This document shows positions 28,966 to 39,969 of a DNA stretch of 64,000 bases, piece by piece. The notes beneath the pieces are model-generated. The model made no database searches and was not told where the DNA came from. It saw only the letters and a list, made by a program, of their open reading frames with translations. Origin of the DNA: Gari tellinella (lineage: Eukaryota > Mollusca > Bivalvia > Cardiida > Psammobiidae). The stretch spans positions 46,167,083 to 46,231,082 of the forward strand of contig OV277857.1 of the NCBI GenBank assembly GCA_922989275.2, written 5' to 3'. The first letter of the stretch is position 1. Each line of letters opens with the position of its first letter. The position numbers and the translations under genes are program-made.

Positions 28966-29621
28966 CGGGCGTTTTAAAACTTGTCCGTTTTCAAAAAGTT
29001 GGCTCAAGGGCTAATACTCGACAAATACTTCGATACATCTTCTTCAGAACTATATTCCACTAAACTGTTTCACATTTCTTCAAATAGAGTTATTTTAGAA
29101 AGCTGTACAAATGTATTAAATATGAGATAATTTTCCTGTTTCAAGTTAGAAACACATTAAATTACTCTGAATATATAATATGGAATGAGCTGCCTTACTA
29201 TTAAAAAGTACAAATAGTATTATCTATTAACCATTTACCCATTAATACCCCTGTTTATGCATTTGAGTTATTCCTCCGCTAAAGAAATTTAGTTTCACTT
29301 TATGTAATTATGAGTATGTTTCATAATAGATATTTGACTGTATTCAGGCAGATGGTACCTTAAAGCTGGTTAAAGGTTAAGCATAATGATGCGCCTTCAG
29401 ACACATTCTGCAGTACTTTCAACCTTCTTCAAGGTGATCACATGTCTTTAAACTAGAAACAGACTATAGGGTAATAGGTTATTCAACTTTTAGCCTTGTA
29501 TGATTTTAATGACACTCCAATCTGTATCAATAACTGTCTTGAATACACTCGCATGCCACATACTGTTATTTCCAGTTAATCCATTACCTCATAGCCTTTC
29601 TAGTATTGAAGATAGATGACC

Positions 29622-29695
29622 ACTTAAAGAAGGTTGAAGGTAAAGCAGAATGCGCCTTTAGGCGCATTCTGCTTTACTTTCAGCCTGATTTAAGC
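29622..29695. repeat. AAAGCAGAATGCGCC hairpin
   Basis: Inverted repeat ACTTAAAGAAGGTTGAAGGTAAAGCAGAATGCGCC against its complement, with TTTA in the centre. Other members, many with one arm decayed: 7856, 14220, 29993, 30930, 31522, 39050, 41970, 44395. Confidence 0.8.
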
Positions 29696-30296
29696 TATCA
29701 TCTGCTAGAATGTAGCAAATATGTACTAGTATTGTGATGTCCCTGACTCTACAAAATGGAATCCTTTTTGTGTAGTGAAAAAAAAAATTAAAGGCGTTAA
29801 AAGGCGTATTTATATTGTAATTGGTTAAATAATTTATAAGCTCGTTTACAATTGAGAATGGCAAACTATAGATTCTGCTCCAACTGCCTATGCAATGTCC
29901 GTTTGGTCTAAGTTGACACTTTTTGCCATGTATTTCGGTAAAGAAAACTACATAAATACTAACCCCTTTAGACTCAATTATATCAGACGGTAGCTTAAAG
30001 CAGGCTAAAGTAAAGCAGAATGCTCCTTTAGTGCTTCAAGTGGTCACCTGTCTTCAAAACCAGAAAGAGGCTATAGGGGAATGGGTTATTTTACACTACT
30101 GGGTGTATGTTTAATACACGAGGAAAGAAATACAGAAAACTCATAAGCAAGATCAAAACTGTTTGACTCGTTTTAGTTTACAAACATGTAGAACATGACT
30201 TCATGACTTGAAACGATGGGTTTATTGCGAAAAGTTCCAATTTGTGTTTACTGCATTATGTTTGACCTGCAATTAGCTACCGTCTGTCCTGAAGAA

Positions 30297-30454
30297 CCGG
30301 CGGACGTAGTCGAGGGTTTATTCGCCCGATTAAGAAGTCAGGGGTCGTGAGTTCGATCTCCATCGGACCAAGTCATCGGATGAAACTTTATAAACCGAGA
30401 TCCGATGTATCAGTGCTTTACACTGGGCATCTAAACAACCAGAGAACTATTTCG

Positions 30455-30489
<35 letters not shown>

Positions 30490-30490
30490 G
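30297..30490 (+). repeat. tRNA-derived SINE with an (AAT)n tail
   Basis: Head with 'ggcggacgtagtcgagg' and GTGAGTTCGATCTCC (B box). Body 'cggatgaaactttataaaccgagatccgatg..cagtgctttacactgggcatctaaa..accagagaact.tttcga'. The tail is ATA/AAT repeated about 10 times (30454-30487). The same body is at 55195-55340 and 61314-61376. Confidence 0.75.
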
Positions 30491-30621
30491 ACTTTATTTC
30501 ATGTGGATTACATATTTGGTATAGAACAAACAAACCAATTTTCAATATGGTCCACAAACAAAATTAACATATATACAACATGAAGGAACACAATTACAAA
30601 TCAGTATTTTTAAACCTTTGC

Positions 30622-30685
30622 AAACAGAGTGGACCCTGAAAAGACAGTTCCTGTAGGAGCTCTCTACAGGGACTACTCTGTTTAC
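30622..30685. repeat. GATCAGA-type hairpin (variant core)
   Basis: GCAAACAGAGTGGACCCTG..GACAGTTCCTGTAGGAGCTCTCTACAGGGA.CTACTCTGTTT. The outer arms match the family, while the core is CCTGTAGG. Confidence 0.6.
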
Positions 30686-30914
30686 TTAAAGCATTTTAAA
30701 GATTAAGCTGAAAATGATAATGCACAAGTGTCATTATGAGAATTCAGGATTTGTTATCTATACATGAATATTGAATAGGTAGAGGCAATATAAAGCCAAA
30801 AAACCCCGACGATTTGACAAATAGCAAAGATCTAGATCAATGAAATTTCATAACAAACGGGAAGGAATATACCAAAGATACTTCAAACCCTTTACTCCAT
30901 GGTATATTTCTAGT

Positions 30915-31605
30915 ATTGAAGAAAGGTGATCACTTAAACCAGGTTGAAAGTAAATCAAAATGAGCCTAAATGTGCACTCTGTTTTACTTTAAACCCGCTT
31001 CAAGTCACCATCTACTAGAGAACATAAAACATTTTTCATGAAACATATCTATGTAGTAAAGGGTTAAAGCAACATGTAGGTTTTAATCAAGATCCATATT
31101 TATATCATAACTTATATACATAGAAGCCCTTACAAGCAGCTAAGGCCTTGCTCAGTCATTAACCCTTAGCTCAACGCATATTCAAAAAATTACCCCTCAT
31201 TTTATGGATACTATTCAAACCATTTATTTAAAAGTAGAATACTATGAATTTGAAAACTTAGAATGTTGTCTATTTCAGAATAATTTCTTCTTCTAGCAAA
31301 TAATGTATACTCTGATCAGAGAGCTTCTTAAGGAAGTATCTCATCTGGGTCTACACTTTCAGCAAAAACTACTATCGACATAATTAGCGGGCTAAAGGTT
31401 AATAGTGTAACAGCCGATCAGGGGTTCAGCAGCAAAAACAAAGCCTACATGAAACCATCGCAACATTAACCCCTTACCGCACATGGCATAGTTCAGTTCA
31501 AGTTTTGAAGACAGGTGATCACTTAAAGCAGGTTGAAAGTAAAGCAGAATGCGCCTTAAGATGCATTAACCTTTTTTCAGCCAGCCTTAAGTTGCTAAGA
31601 TATAG
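30915..31605. repeat. Two decayed AAAGCAGGTTGAAAGTAAAGC hairpins with non-coding spacer
   Basis: Hairpins at about 30926-31012 and 31518-31606 each start 'gtattgaagaaaggtgatcacttaaa.caggttgaaagtaaa'. The 500 bp between show no gene. They lie just beyond the 3' side of the LINE. Confidence 0.55.
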
Positions 31606-31965
31606 ATCTAGCAAATATTCTTATTTAACTTTTTGTAAATAATTATGACTGCACAAATTGAATGCACTTAAAGGCGTTTCGATATATGGTAACGGGTCAA
31701 GGAAAGCGATGGTTAGACTGGCACCTTAGGAATAGTGATATAAACCCATATTAAACGTAAAGAACAGCTTACTTCAGCTGCAAACTACAATATGCGGCGT
31801 ATAGAAACCTTGGCGCCTTGTAATAAATTTCATGTACAGTAATCTACCTTGTTTATATAAATTTAAACTATAGTGGGAAATGAACTTTCACCCCTGAGCA
31901 GCAAATTTTCATCACTATACATGTATTACATTTTGAAGCATTATGAAGCATAACAAGTGACTACA

Positions 31966-34900
31966 CTATCTGTCTAATTTAACCCATTTAAGGTATGAGG
32001 TTTTAAATGAGGCAAGTGATTGAGCATTTCTTATGTTCAAAGGCAAGTTATTCCAAACCATAGCTCCAGAATAGGCAAACGACCTCCTGAAAAATTCAGA
32101 CTTTGGTCTGGGAGAATATAACTGAGAATTTGATGAAGACCTTAAATTTCTATCATGCACATTTGACTTTAGTGTGAACAAATCATATAAATATACAGGT
32201 GCCAAACCTTTGAATACTTTGAACATTAGAGTAGCTTTGTGAAATGTAACTCTTTCCGGAAAAGTCATCCAATTAAGTTCTTTGAAGAGATCAGCTGAAT
32301 GGGCAGTTTTATCTTTATTAAGGATAAGCCTTGCTGCACGTTTTTGAAAACGAATGATTTTTTGCTCTTGCGATATTGAACAGTTTCCCCAAATAACGCA
32401 ACAGTAGTCGAGATGAGGTAAGATGTAGGAGTTAAAAAACATTTTTCTCAATGGTATAGTTAGAAATACTTTGATTCTTGAGAGGAGGTATAATAAGGAG
32501 TTACACTTTTTAAGTATGTTATTGATATGGCTATCAAAAGATAAAAATACATCAAAGGTGACACCGAGTAACTTCTCCTCACGACTGCAATGGATTTCTT
32601 CATTTCCAAATGGGATTGGCAGAGCAATATTTTGAATGCCTGCAGATTTAGAGCTTGATGTAATGTACATGGATTTAGTTTTTGTAACGTTAATTGACAT
32701 TTTGTTCTTTTCACACCAATCATTAACGTTAAATAGATCTTTACTCAACGAGTTTGCTACAACGTTGAGAGAAGCATTATGTACTGACAGCGTTGTGTCG
32801 TCTGCAAAAATGTCTGCAACAGAATGTGTACATGCAGATGGTAGGTCATTTATGAATATCAAAAATAAAAGAGGACCTAAGACTGAGCCTTGTGGTACAC
32901 CAGATAAAACAGAAGTTAGCTGCGAGGTTACTCCAGATACATGCGTTTGTTGAGATCTATTATGCAGGTATGAGGCAAACCATGAACATGTCTTTTGGTT
33001 AATATTGAAATGTTTGAACTTTTCCAAGAGTATCATGTGATCAACCAGGTCAAAAGCCTTAGACAGATCTAAGAAGATTGAACCTACAATCTCATTACTA
33101 TCGATGGCTGCAATCCAGTCATCTATTAATTTTACTAAGGCAGTTTGGCAGGAATGATTGGACCTAAACCCTGATTGTCTAGAGTAGAACAAGTTGTTAT
33201 TTTCTATGAATTGCTTTAAACAGGAACTAACATGTCTTTCAAAAATCAAGGAAATGATTGGTAAAACTGAAATTGGTCTGTAATTCGACTTTTCTTCTTT
33301 AGGACCTTTCTTGTAAATAGGAGTTACTTTAGCTTTCTTAAAAACTTGTGGATACACACTACATACTATACTTCGGTTAAATAATTGTGTGAGTGTTGGG
33401 GCTATTATGGATGCTGATATTTTTAAAAATCTAGCGCTAATTCCATCTGAACCTGTTGCTTTTTTACAATCTAACGAGGTGAGTTGTTGTTCAACAAACT
33501 GAAGAGATACAGATGGAATTGAGAAACTAGGACAGTTGACATGGTCGGCTGAAGCATTTAACACACAGTGACTATTACTAGAGGAGTTACCCTGGAAACT
33601 CTTAAACACAGAAGCAAAATAGTCATTGAAGACATTTGCAGTAGTGTTCGGACATGTTATCGGTTTACCATCTGTATCGTTTATAAAACTAGTTTGAATT
33701 TTTGTCTTCATACCCGTTAGCGTGTTCAGACTATTCCAAAGAAGTTTCGGGTTGTGGGTATTAGAATTAATGGTATCATGATAAAATCGTGTTTTGGAAT
33801 CAAGAATAAGGCGTTTAACAGTTTGTCTCCAGATTTTATAATTATCGATATCGGACTTTTTATGGTAGAAGTCACGCATTTTTATTGCCTGGAGTATTTC
33901 GTTGTTAAACCAGCCAGGTTGGTTATTCCTTTTCACGCGTTTATTCCGGAGAGGCGCATGTGAGTCTATGACAGACTTAAACATATCAATAAATTTTTCG
34001 ACCGCCTCATCAATGTCTTCAATTAAATTAATATTAGACCAGGGTTGATTACACATTTCTTCTAGAAACTGAGATACATTAAAGTTTTTCATAGACCTAT
34101 AAGAGATCGTTTTGTGAACGGGACCTTGTTGGCAGTTTGAAGACACTTTTCGAGTTAGGCATACCGGAAAGTGATCACTAATGGAGAAAGACGGGACCGA
34201 CACATTAACTATATGATCAGGAACATTAGAAAAGGCATGATCGATCAATGTTGAAGATACCTGAGTTACACGTGTTGGAAATTTAACTAGCTGAGTAAAA
34301 TTAACCGCCTGCATCTGGTCAAGCCATGTTTTAGACTGAGGACATTCACTGAGTACATCAATGTTAAAATCTCCAACAATTATGCACTCTATTTCGTCAG
34401 TTAAAGCATTGTCTACAGTAACATTGAAATCTAATAGCCATTGACTTTTGGATGAAGGAGGCCTATAAACATTAGATAATAAAAACGCTTTTGAATTCGG
34501 TATTTTTACCTCAAGCCAAATTGACTCTAAAGAACCATTTTCAATATCATGGCGTCGAATACATGGTATATCATTTCTCACGTAAATTAGTAATCCTCCA
34601 CCATGTGAGCACCTGTCTTTTCGAAATAAAATGAAGTTATCAATTGACAATTCGGTATCCCTAAACGTCTCATTTAGAAATGTTTCACAAAGGCACAAAA
34701 TATCTACTTTATGCTGACTTATTAACAATTTAATTTCATCTAATTTGGGATATAAAAAGTGAATATTCAAATGTACAATATTAAGTCCTCTGTTGCCAAA
34801 CCATTGGTCATTAAAAGAATGCGAGGAAACGTCAGGTTCTAACACATTAGCAGCTATGACATCAGTGCAATTGTGAATCATTTCCGAGCTCTTATTTTCA

Positions 34901-35298
34901 AGAACAGAATGGTGGATGTCAGTACGTTTTTGTTTAATAAAACACTGAACATTTCTGATAACTACTGAGGGGTCGTCATAGTTGCATGGACTACCAACCT
35001 CCAAGTTGTCATCTAGATTAAGACAGATAGTTGAATACGGATGGCATATGTGACAGATACTAAGGGAGATTATACGAGCTTCACGGATTAAACATTTGCA
35101 ACAATCAAGATCAAATACAGGACATAAACAATTCTTCATCAACATTTCATGGAAATTGAATAGGTCGAGCTTATCGCTATAAACTTCATTAGCAGATAAA
35201 TTCGGTGGACTACTTTCATTAACACAGCTCAGAAATGTGTCATAGTTATTTACTGGTGAAGTCCGATTTAATACCATGCATGGTTGCTGTAATCCCAT
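31966..35298 (-). CDS. LINE ORF2: AP-like endonuclease and reverse transcriptase, 1110 aa
   Basis: Encodes the protein that nicks target DNA and copies the element RNA. The N-terminal ~100 residues carry a cysteine cluster (CLCP..DCCKC at 58-69, CHICH at 82-86), perhaps metal binding. The endonuclease spans about 170-385: LNIHFLYPKLDEI, CETFLN (Glu205), VYRPPSS, GDFNID (Asp310, Asn312), IDHAFSN and SDHFPV (His376). The reverse transcriptase spans about 600-920: NYRPISVLP, FLDLSKAFDLVDH, GVPQGSVLGPLLF and FADDTT (Asp832-Asp833), then LLGVTFD. The C-terminal region includes SYILPHLDYCCVIWGN and an LPLNIRNA end typical of CR1/L2-like elements. All key catalytic motifs are intact. The ATG at 35298 is four bases beyond the TAC codons near the ORF1 end; translation may use reinitiation. 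Confidence 0.95.
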   Translation of the reverse strand: MGLQQPCMVLNRTSPVNNYDTFLSCVNESSPPNLSANEVYSDKLDLFNFHEMLMKNCLCPVFDLDCCKCLIREARIISLSICHICHPYSTICLNLDDNLEVGSPCNYDDPSVVIRNVQCFIKQKRTDIHHSVLENKSSEMIHNCTDVIAANVLEPDVSSHSFNDQWFGNRGLNIVHLNIHFLYPKLDEIKLLISQHKVDILCLCETFLNETFRDTELSIDNFILFRKDRCSHGGGLLIYVRNDIPCIRRHDIENGSLESIWLEVKIPNSKAFLLSNVYRPPSSKSQWLLDFNVTVDNALTDEIECIIVGDFNIDVLSECPQSKTWLDQMQAVNFTQLVKFPTRVTQVSSTLIDHAFSNVPDHIVNVSVPSFSISDHFPVCLTRKVSSNCQQGPVHKTISYRSMKNFNVSQFLEEMCNQPWSNINLIEDIDEAVEKFIDMFKSVIDSHAPLRNKRVKRNNQPGWFNNEILQAIKMRDFYHKKSDIDNYKIWRQTVKRLILDSKTRFYHDTINSNTHNPKLLWNSLNTLTGMKTKIQTSFINDTDGKPITCPNTTANVFNDYFASVFKSFQGNSSSNSHCVLNASADHVNCPSFSIPSVSLQFVEQQLTSLDCKKATGSDGISARFLKISASIIAPTLTQLFNRSIVCSVYPQVFKKAKVTPIYKKGPKEEKSNYRPISVLPIISLIFERHVSSCLKQFIENNNLFYSRQSGFRSNHSCQTALVKLIDDWIAAIDSNEIVGSIFLDLSKAFDLVDHMILLEKFKHFNINQKTCSWFASYLHNRSQQTHVSGVTSQLTSVLSGVPQGSVLGPLLFLIFINDLPSACTHSVADIFADDTTLSVHNASLNVVANSLSKDLFNVNDWCEKNKMSINVTKTKSMYITSSSKSAGIQNIALPIPFGNEEIHCSREEKLLGVTFDVFLSFDSHINNILKKCNSLLYLLSRIKVFLTIPLRKMFFNSYILPHLDYCCVIWGNCSISQEQKIIRFQKRAARLILNKDKTAHSADLFKELNWMTFPERVTFHKATLMFKVFKGLAPVYLYDLFTLKSNVHDRNLRSSSNSQLYSPRPKSEFFRRSFAYSGAMVWNNLPLNIRNAQSLASFKTSYLKWVKLDR

Positions 35299-36986
35299 GG
35301 ACTCTGACTCCTCGTCCAGTGAGGTGACACTGGCATGAAAACCATTTCCCTGTCCGGATAACGCCCACTCCTCCCTGGAAACCTCCCATTGCGAAAATTA
35401 GAGTTTTCACTATCAGCGACGGACGTTGATGAGTGTAGACTAAGAACAGCGTCTATTGCATTTCTTATGCTCGTACCGAGGATTTTTCCGCCCTTCGGGT
35501 TCAGATGAATATTATCCCGATATAACCAAGCTTCTTTCACAAATTTCAAGTCATTATTCAGAAAGTGGTGCCCTAGTTCTTCACACATTACTTTTAGGGC
35601 TCTGTTTGTCTGTTGAATTTTCTCGTTGATCAGCTTATCATTTCTTCGGGGAAGAATGGACGACACAATAACTTTTGTCTTTGGATTTACGTGATGGATG
35701 GTGTTAATTGTGTCTTTAAAATCGTCTATAATTTGTTCGCTGCATATACCATCCGAGACGTTGTTGGTGCCGACGTGTAGAACTATTGCGTCCAGTTTAT
35801 TCACCAAGTCGGGTTCGAATTCGGCCAATTTATAAAGCGTGTTTTCAACGTGTCTAACTCGCCCCCCTGAGTGACTCTTTATTTTAACATCCAATCTTGG
35901 GTCACACATTCTCGCCGAGCTAAGGATCCGTGTGATAGAGTCACCCGCGATGAATGCAGTCGGTTTACTTCGTGTAGCACTCTTGTGTAGAATCCTGTTT
36001 TGTGTATTACCTTCCGTTACAATCACTGAAATCGGACTGCCGACAGATTCATTTCTGCGGGAATTATTTGAAGTTTTATCTTTTCTGGATTCGCCTTGAT
36101 ATTTTGTTATCTCAGCTGATCTATGAATTTGACTTTTGATATCCCCAAGTTCTTTCATTAGTTCACTCCTCAAGTCTCTTATCTTTATCTCAACTACTTC
36201 GGTCGATTTTTCAATCTTAAGTTCAATAGAATCTGAAGACCCTCTAAGCTTCATAAGTTCTTCAGTGATTTTCAGCTTTTCTCTCGATACAATGTCAAGT
36301 TTGTTTTTCATTTGGACTGCATCTTCCTCATACATGAGTACTTTCGCATTAGCGTCAATAAGCTTTGACTTAGTTTGAGCGAGTGTACTTTCAATTTTGT
36401 TTTCTTTAGTTGAACAGTCCTTAAGTTTGTTGTAAAGCACTTTAATCTCATCATCCTTGTTACCCAGTAAGTAAATAAGCTTTTCATTTTCCTGTTTCAG
36501 GAGTTTGCTTTGAGCAAGTAACTCTTTAAGCGTGTCTTGTAGTTCCTTATTATCACTTTTTTGCTTTAAGAGCTCGGCAGTCGTCGTTTTAGTTTGATAA
36601 TCACTTGTATTTTTCTCCCTTTGAAGATCATCTTCAGGCTTGCTAATATTAAGATCACTAATTTCCTCATTTGTGTCTGCAGAATGAAAACGTTTTTTAA
36701 CTAGGGTGATGTCGTCGTCAAGTTTGTCACTATTCTCATGATTTGGATTATCATTTGTGAAAAGCTGTTTCACAGCTGTTTGATCGCTAACGTCTTGTTT
36801 CGTTATTTTGTGGCTTCTAGGAGTAGATCTACTGTCACTGATGTTTTTATTCTCATTATGCCGGTTAGTCAATGTCTGGGTAGTGGCTCTATATGCCCTT
36901 CCACCAGAGCGCCTAATGTTATTAATTAAATTACTTAGGTGAAGAATGGGACTTTTGCTAGTATTTTGCTCTTTAGGAGTTTCCAT
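35268..36986 (-). CDS. LINE ORF1: coiled coil plus SGNH-type esterase, 572 aa
   Basis: Start chosen at the ATG at 36986 (METPKEQN); the frame is open upstream but only from a TTG. Residues 1-130 are basic and polar. About 135-295 is a heptad-rich coiled coil. About 340-520 is an SGNH/GDSL-like hydrolase with IAGDS (Ser350), SHSGGRV, LHVGTNN (Asn408) and DNIHLNPKG (Asp491, His494), i.e. a complete Ser/Gly/Asn/His set. The C-terminus has an RG-rich patch (RNGRFPGRSGR). Esterase-type ORF1 proteins are known in CR1-like LINEs; the coiled coil should drive oligomerisation and RNA binding. It ends 31 bp inside ORF2. Confidence 0.92.
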   Translation of the reverse strand: METPKEQNTSKSPILHLSNLINNIRRSGGRAYRATTQTLTNRHNENKNISDSRSTPRSHKITKQDVSDQTAVKQLFTNDNPNHENSDKLDDDITLVKKRFHSADTNEEISDLNISKPEDDLQREKNTSDYQTKTTTAELLKQKSDNKELQDTLKELLAQSKLLKQENEKLIYLLGNKDDEIKVLYNKLKDCSTKENKIESTLAQTKSKLIDANAKVLMYEEDAVQMKNKLDIVSREKLKITEELMKLRGSSDSIELKIEKSTEVVEIKIRDLRSELMKELGDIKSQIHRSAEITKYQGESRKDKTSNNSRRNESVGSPISVIVTEGNTQNRILHKSATRSKPTAFIAGDSITRILSSARMCDPRLDVKIKSHSGGRVRHVENTLYKLAEFEPDLVNKLDAIVLHVGTNNVSDGICSEQIIDDFKDTINTIHHVNPKTKVIVSSILPRRNDKLINEKIQQTNRALKVMCEELGHHFLNNDLKFVKEAWLYRDNIHLNPKGGKILGTSIRNAIDAVLSLHSSTSVADSENSNFRNGRFPGRSGRYPDREMVFMPVSPHWTRSQSPWDYSNHAWY

Positions 36987-37530
36987 TTTTAAAGAAATAA
37001 AAAACAACTCTTTGTTGATTGAGAAAGTAGATAGGGGTGCCGCGGATTTCGCGGCCGAGTCCCCGGACTAAGCCATGTTCATTCAAGCGTGACGAAGTTT
37101 ACGTCATAGTCACTAATCATGACGTCATAAACGCGAAAACTATATAAACTCCCAGTATATTAAGAGTTCAAAATATTTATGACAATAAAAGCAGCATTAC
37201 AGTGATAAAGAAATAAGCCACTAGTACCTCAGTTATTGTCCAAATCCTTTGGTATGAATATGAATATAGCACTAAATCCTGAAAATCCTGTTGTTTATAG
37301 CCAAGGAGTTTGACGGCTCTTCGCGAAAACTAGTGTCACGAAGGAAAACGATAATTATTCCTTTATCCTGTCTTACGAAATCGTGTAAATTCTAGATCCA
37401 AGAGATGACTTATTTAAGTGTTCACTTGTCGAAAACTAGCGCCCTGGATGCTTTAGTTCCAAAATTATTGTTAAAGATTAAACTGCTTTAAATATCGCGT
37501 GTTTTGTTTACTGTAGTCCGGCATAGCTAT
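36987..37530. other. LINE 5' flank / possible 5' UTR
   Basis: No ORF. The stretch 37030-37075 is unusually GC- and CpG-rich for the window (GCCGCGG, CGCGGCCGAG, CCCCGGAC), in keeping with a LINE promoter, but the element boundary is not identified. Confidence 0.4.
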
Positions 37531-37540
37531 ATATATTAGA

Positions 37541-37582
37541 GTAGGGCATCGCGCCCGGGTTCTCTGTATCCGCTCCCCTCTC
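37541..37582. repeat. 40-bp module GAGTAGGSCATCGCGCCCG..CTGTATCCGCTCC
   Basis: The same module is found directly after SINE bodies at 55341-55380 and 61377-61416. Here it stands without the SINE body. Confidence 0.7.
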
Positions 37583-39040
37583 TGGGGCATTCAATTAGCA
37601 CATAGATGGTTGAAACGGACGTTAACACACAAAACAAAACCTTCTGTCCTTTAAGATGACAGATGTAGCTTATTTTTAATGGAAGCTTCATATTATGCTT
37701 GCAAGTCAAGTGAACATTACGTATGTTGAGCCTATTTAGTCTATTAAATTTCATGTATATAATAACGTCATCTGCTTTAAATAACTGTCGCCTACTTTTA
37801 TATCTCAATACTAAATATGGTAAATTAACAAAAGTGACATCGTAATGATTGCAATTGACGTCACACACGCTAAGGTGGCACAACGTCAAAAGCACTTGCC
37901 GGGTGGAGCATGCCAGCTACCTTTGAAACAATTTACAAGATAAATACATACTACTATATATCAAACTTTTCATTTTAGATAGGCGTAGATCTATGCTATG
38001 GTATAATTACTTTTTTCGTATAATCGATAAGTAGCGACTTACGAGGAAGAAACTGTTGAACTTTATAGAAAAAACGTCGCGTGAGACGTAACACTTCAAC
38101 TCGTCTCTCTGTTGTCTCAAGTCGATTACAAAATAACCGTAAACGATTTTGATAGGGAAAATAATGCACGACGATCTAAGTGTGACATCATTTAACGTCC
38201 CGGGAGGAGAAAGCGTAATTCTTAAAGACGACGTAGAACTGGTAACTTTTATCTACTGTTACAATTTGTAAGAGTAAGAAAAATGGCGTTTTTCTAACAT
38301 CAACGCGGCTATGGTAAGCTTTTAAAGCATTTATTTTACTTGGAGAAGCCTGAAATTTAAACCATAAAATTGGGTTTTCTTTTATTGCCGCAGTCTTAAG
38401 CATGCTTTTTTGCGTATTAAATTTTGATTAAATCACTGAAAACGTTTGTGGAGGAAAATGTCACATTTTTTAAAATTAAACGGTTTTATTCGTAATGCAA
38501 ATATTAGCAGTGGTTAAAATGCATGACAGACTGACATTATTGATTTAAACTAAAATGACATAACTGGGTTTTTCTCTAGTTTAAGCACTGTGAATTTTAA
38601 GTCAATCGAATAACAGGTAATTTTTAAATCGAGGATTATCTGTGTGGAGGAAAATGTCACGCCTACTCGTTTTGACGTTTATAACGTCGTCTGGCGCATT
38701 TCTAACTTATACTTATGTTGTTTCCAGGCGTCTGGGATAGTGGACTCAATGAGGTTAGACTGTGCAAACCGTGTCGTGATAAATGTTGTTCAGAATTCCA
38801 ACCCGGTCATAACGTTATACAAGGGAATTATTTACAAGTTCTGGCCAATATCTTGTTTCACCAAAGCTTAGTTAATTTTTTGATAGCAACTGTTCCCGCA
38901 AAAAGCGTCATATATATTTTTATAATGAAGTAATCGTGTCTTGAACGGCAGCATATCATATTCTATACACAGGCGAATTCTGAAATATCTGTCTTAATCC
39001 TTTAATTTATAGCCTGATTTTAATATTGACGATAGGTTAC
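37583..39040. other. Non-coding DNA, nothing assigned
   Basis: Several 70-119-residue open stretches (37536-37895, 38188-38403, 38644-38933) have no domain, no splice context and atypical composition. No gene is supported. Confidence 0.45.
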
Positions 39041-39049
39041 CAACTTACC

Positions 39050-39290
39050 ACTTAAAACTTATTGAAAGTAAAGCAAGATGTGCATTAAGGCGCTTTCCGC
39101 TTTATTTACATCCTACATTAAGCTTCTATCATATGTTCAAGCCCAATGTCAATAAGAGTTTGGGCTGAATCTGAAACTGTCTTCAAGCATTTGGGTACTC
39201 GGATTTCAAAAGCTCAAATCTGAATAAACAAATACTTGAGAACGATCTCAGACTCAAATCGAAGTCTTTATCATCTTGGACCCAGGTCTA
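39050..39290. repeat. AAAGTAAAGC hairpin followed by the AAGCATTT..CTTGAGAACGATCTCAG palindrome
   Basis: Two members of the window's palindromic families side by side: 39050-39128 (arms 'cttattgaaagtaaagca.gatg' / 'cgctttatttacatcctacattaag') and 39165-39290 ('caagcatttg' / 'aaatacttgagaacgatctcagactcaaa'). Confidence 0.55.
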
Positions 39291-39466
39291 ATGCAGTAGT
39301 TTTTCGTCATTCAGATTCACATTTAACTTGATGCAGAATGTTCAGTTATTTACGTGTTTTTACTGTTATGAATCATATGCTGTATGTTATATATATAACT
39401 TATAGGAATAGTTTGTATCTTTACTGATCTAGTAGTTTCTTAATTATCAGCTTGAACTTTCATTTA

Positions 39467-39969
39467 CAGTATTAACTCTCTATTACTACCACTATATTAC
39501 ATGTACATGTACGTTATTTATTTGGTGTTTGGGGCATGTGGCTATTTTGGGCGGGAAGAAGGTAAAACAGAAAGCTCCCTTAGAAGCTTTCTGTTTTGCT
39601 TTCACCTTGCTTTCGGCTATCGCCTATCGCCCTCTTTATTAACCAGCTTTAGTTTGGTGGTGAACATGGTGAGTTTTTACTTTGTATAAGCGTGACTTTG
39701 ATGTTAGGATTGTTTATTAGTTGCATATTTTTCTATCTACTTTATGATATTGTCACTGTTTTTCCGTATACTATGTATATACAGTTAACCCTCTCTATCT
39801 AGCAGCCGCTAGTTTGTGTTGATTGTTTGGTGTTTGGGGCAGGTGACTGTTTTGAGAGGGGTGACATTTAATTAGCTTTCTGCTTTACTTTCGCCTTGCT
39901 TTGGGCAGTCGCCGGTATTGGTATAGATATTTTGTGTATATCGGTGACTGTTGTAGAGAGGGTTTACTG
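39467..39969. mobile_element. Nested or rearranged MITEs of the CAGTARAACCTCTCTATTACG family
   Basis: Left-type ends at 39467 (CAGTATTAACTCTCTATTAC) and 39782 (CAGTTAACCCTCTCTAT). A right-type end is at 39951-39969 (AGAGAGGGTTTACTG) followed by TA. Two central palindrome remnants (CAGAAAGCTCCC..AAGCTTTCTG and AGCTTTCTGC..CTTTCGCCTTGCTTT) indicate at least two copies. TA flanks the 39782-39969 unit. Confidence 0.65.

Larger units (their letters stand above)
31966..36986 (-). mobile_element. Non-LTR retrotransposon (LINE, CR1/L2-like), coding span
   Basis: Two long uninterrupted ORFs lie on the minus strand in the order ORF1 (esterase type) then ORF2 (endonuclease plus reverse transcriptase), overlapping by 31 bp. 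Element ends are not resolved. On the 5' side a GC-rich stretch near 37030-37075 may belong to the 5' UTR; on the 3' side the sequence to about 31640 is AT-rich with no obvious short tandem tail. Target-site duplications were not identified. Intact frames suggest a young insertion. Confidence 0.9.
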
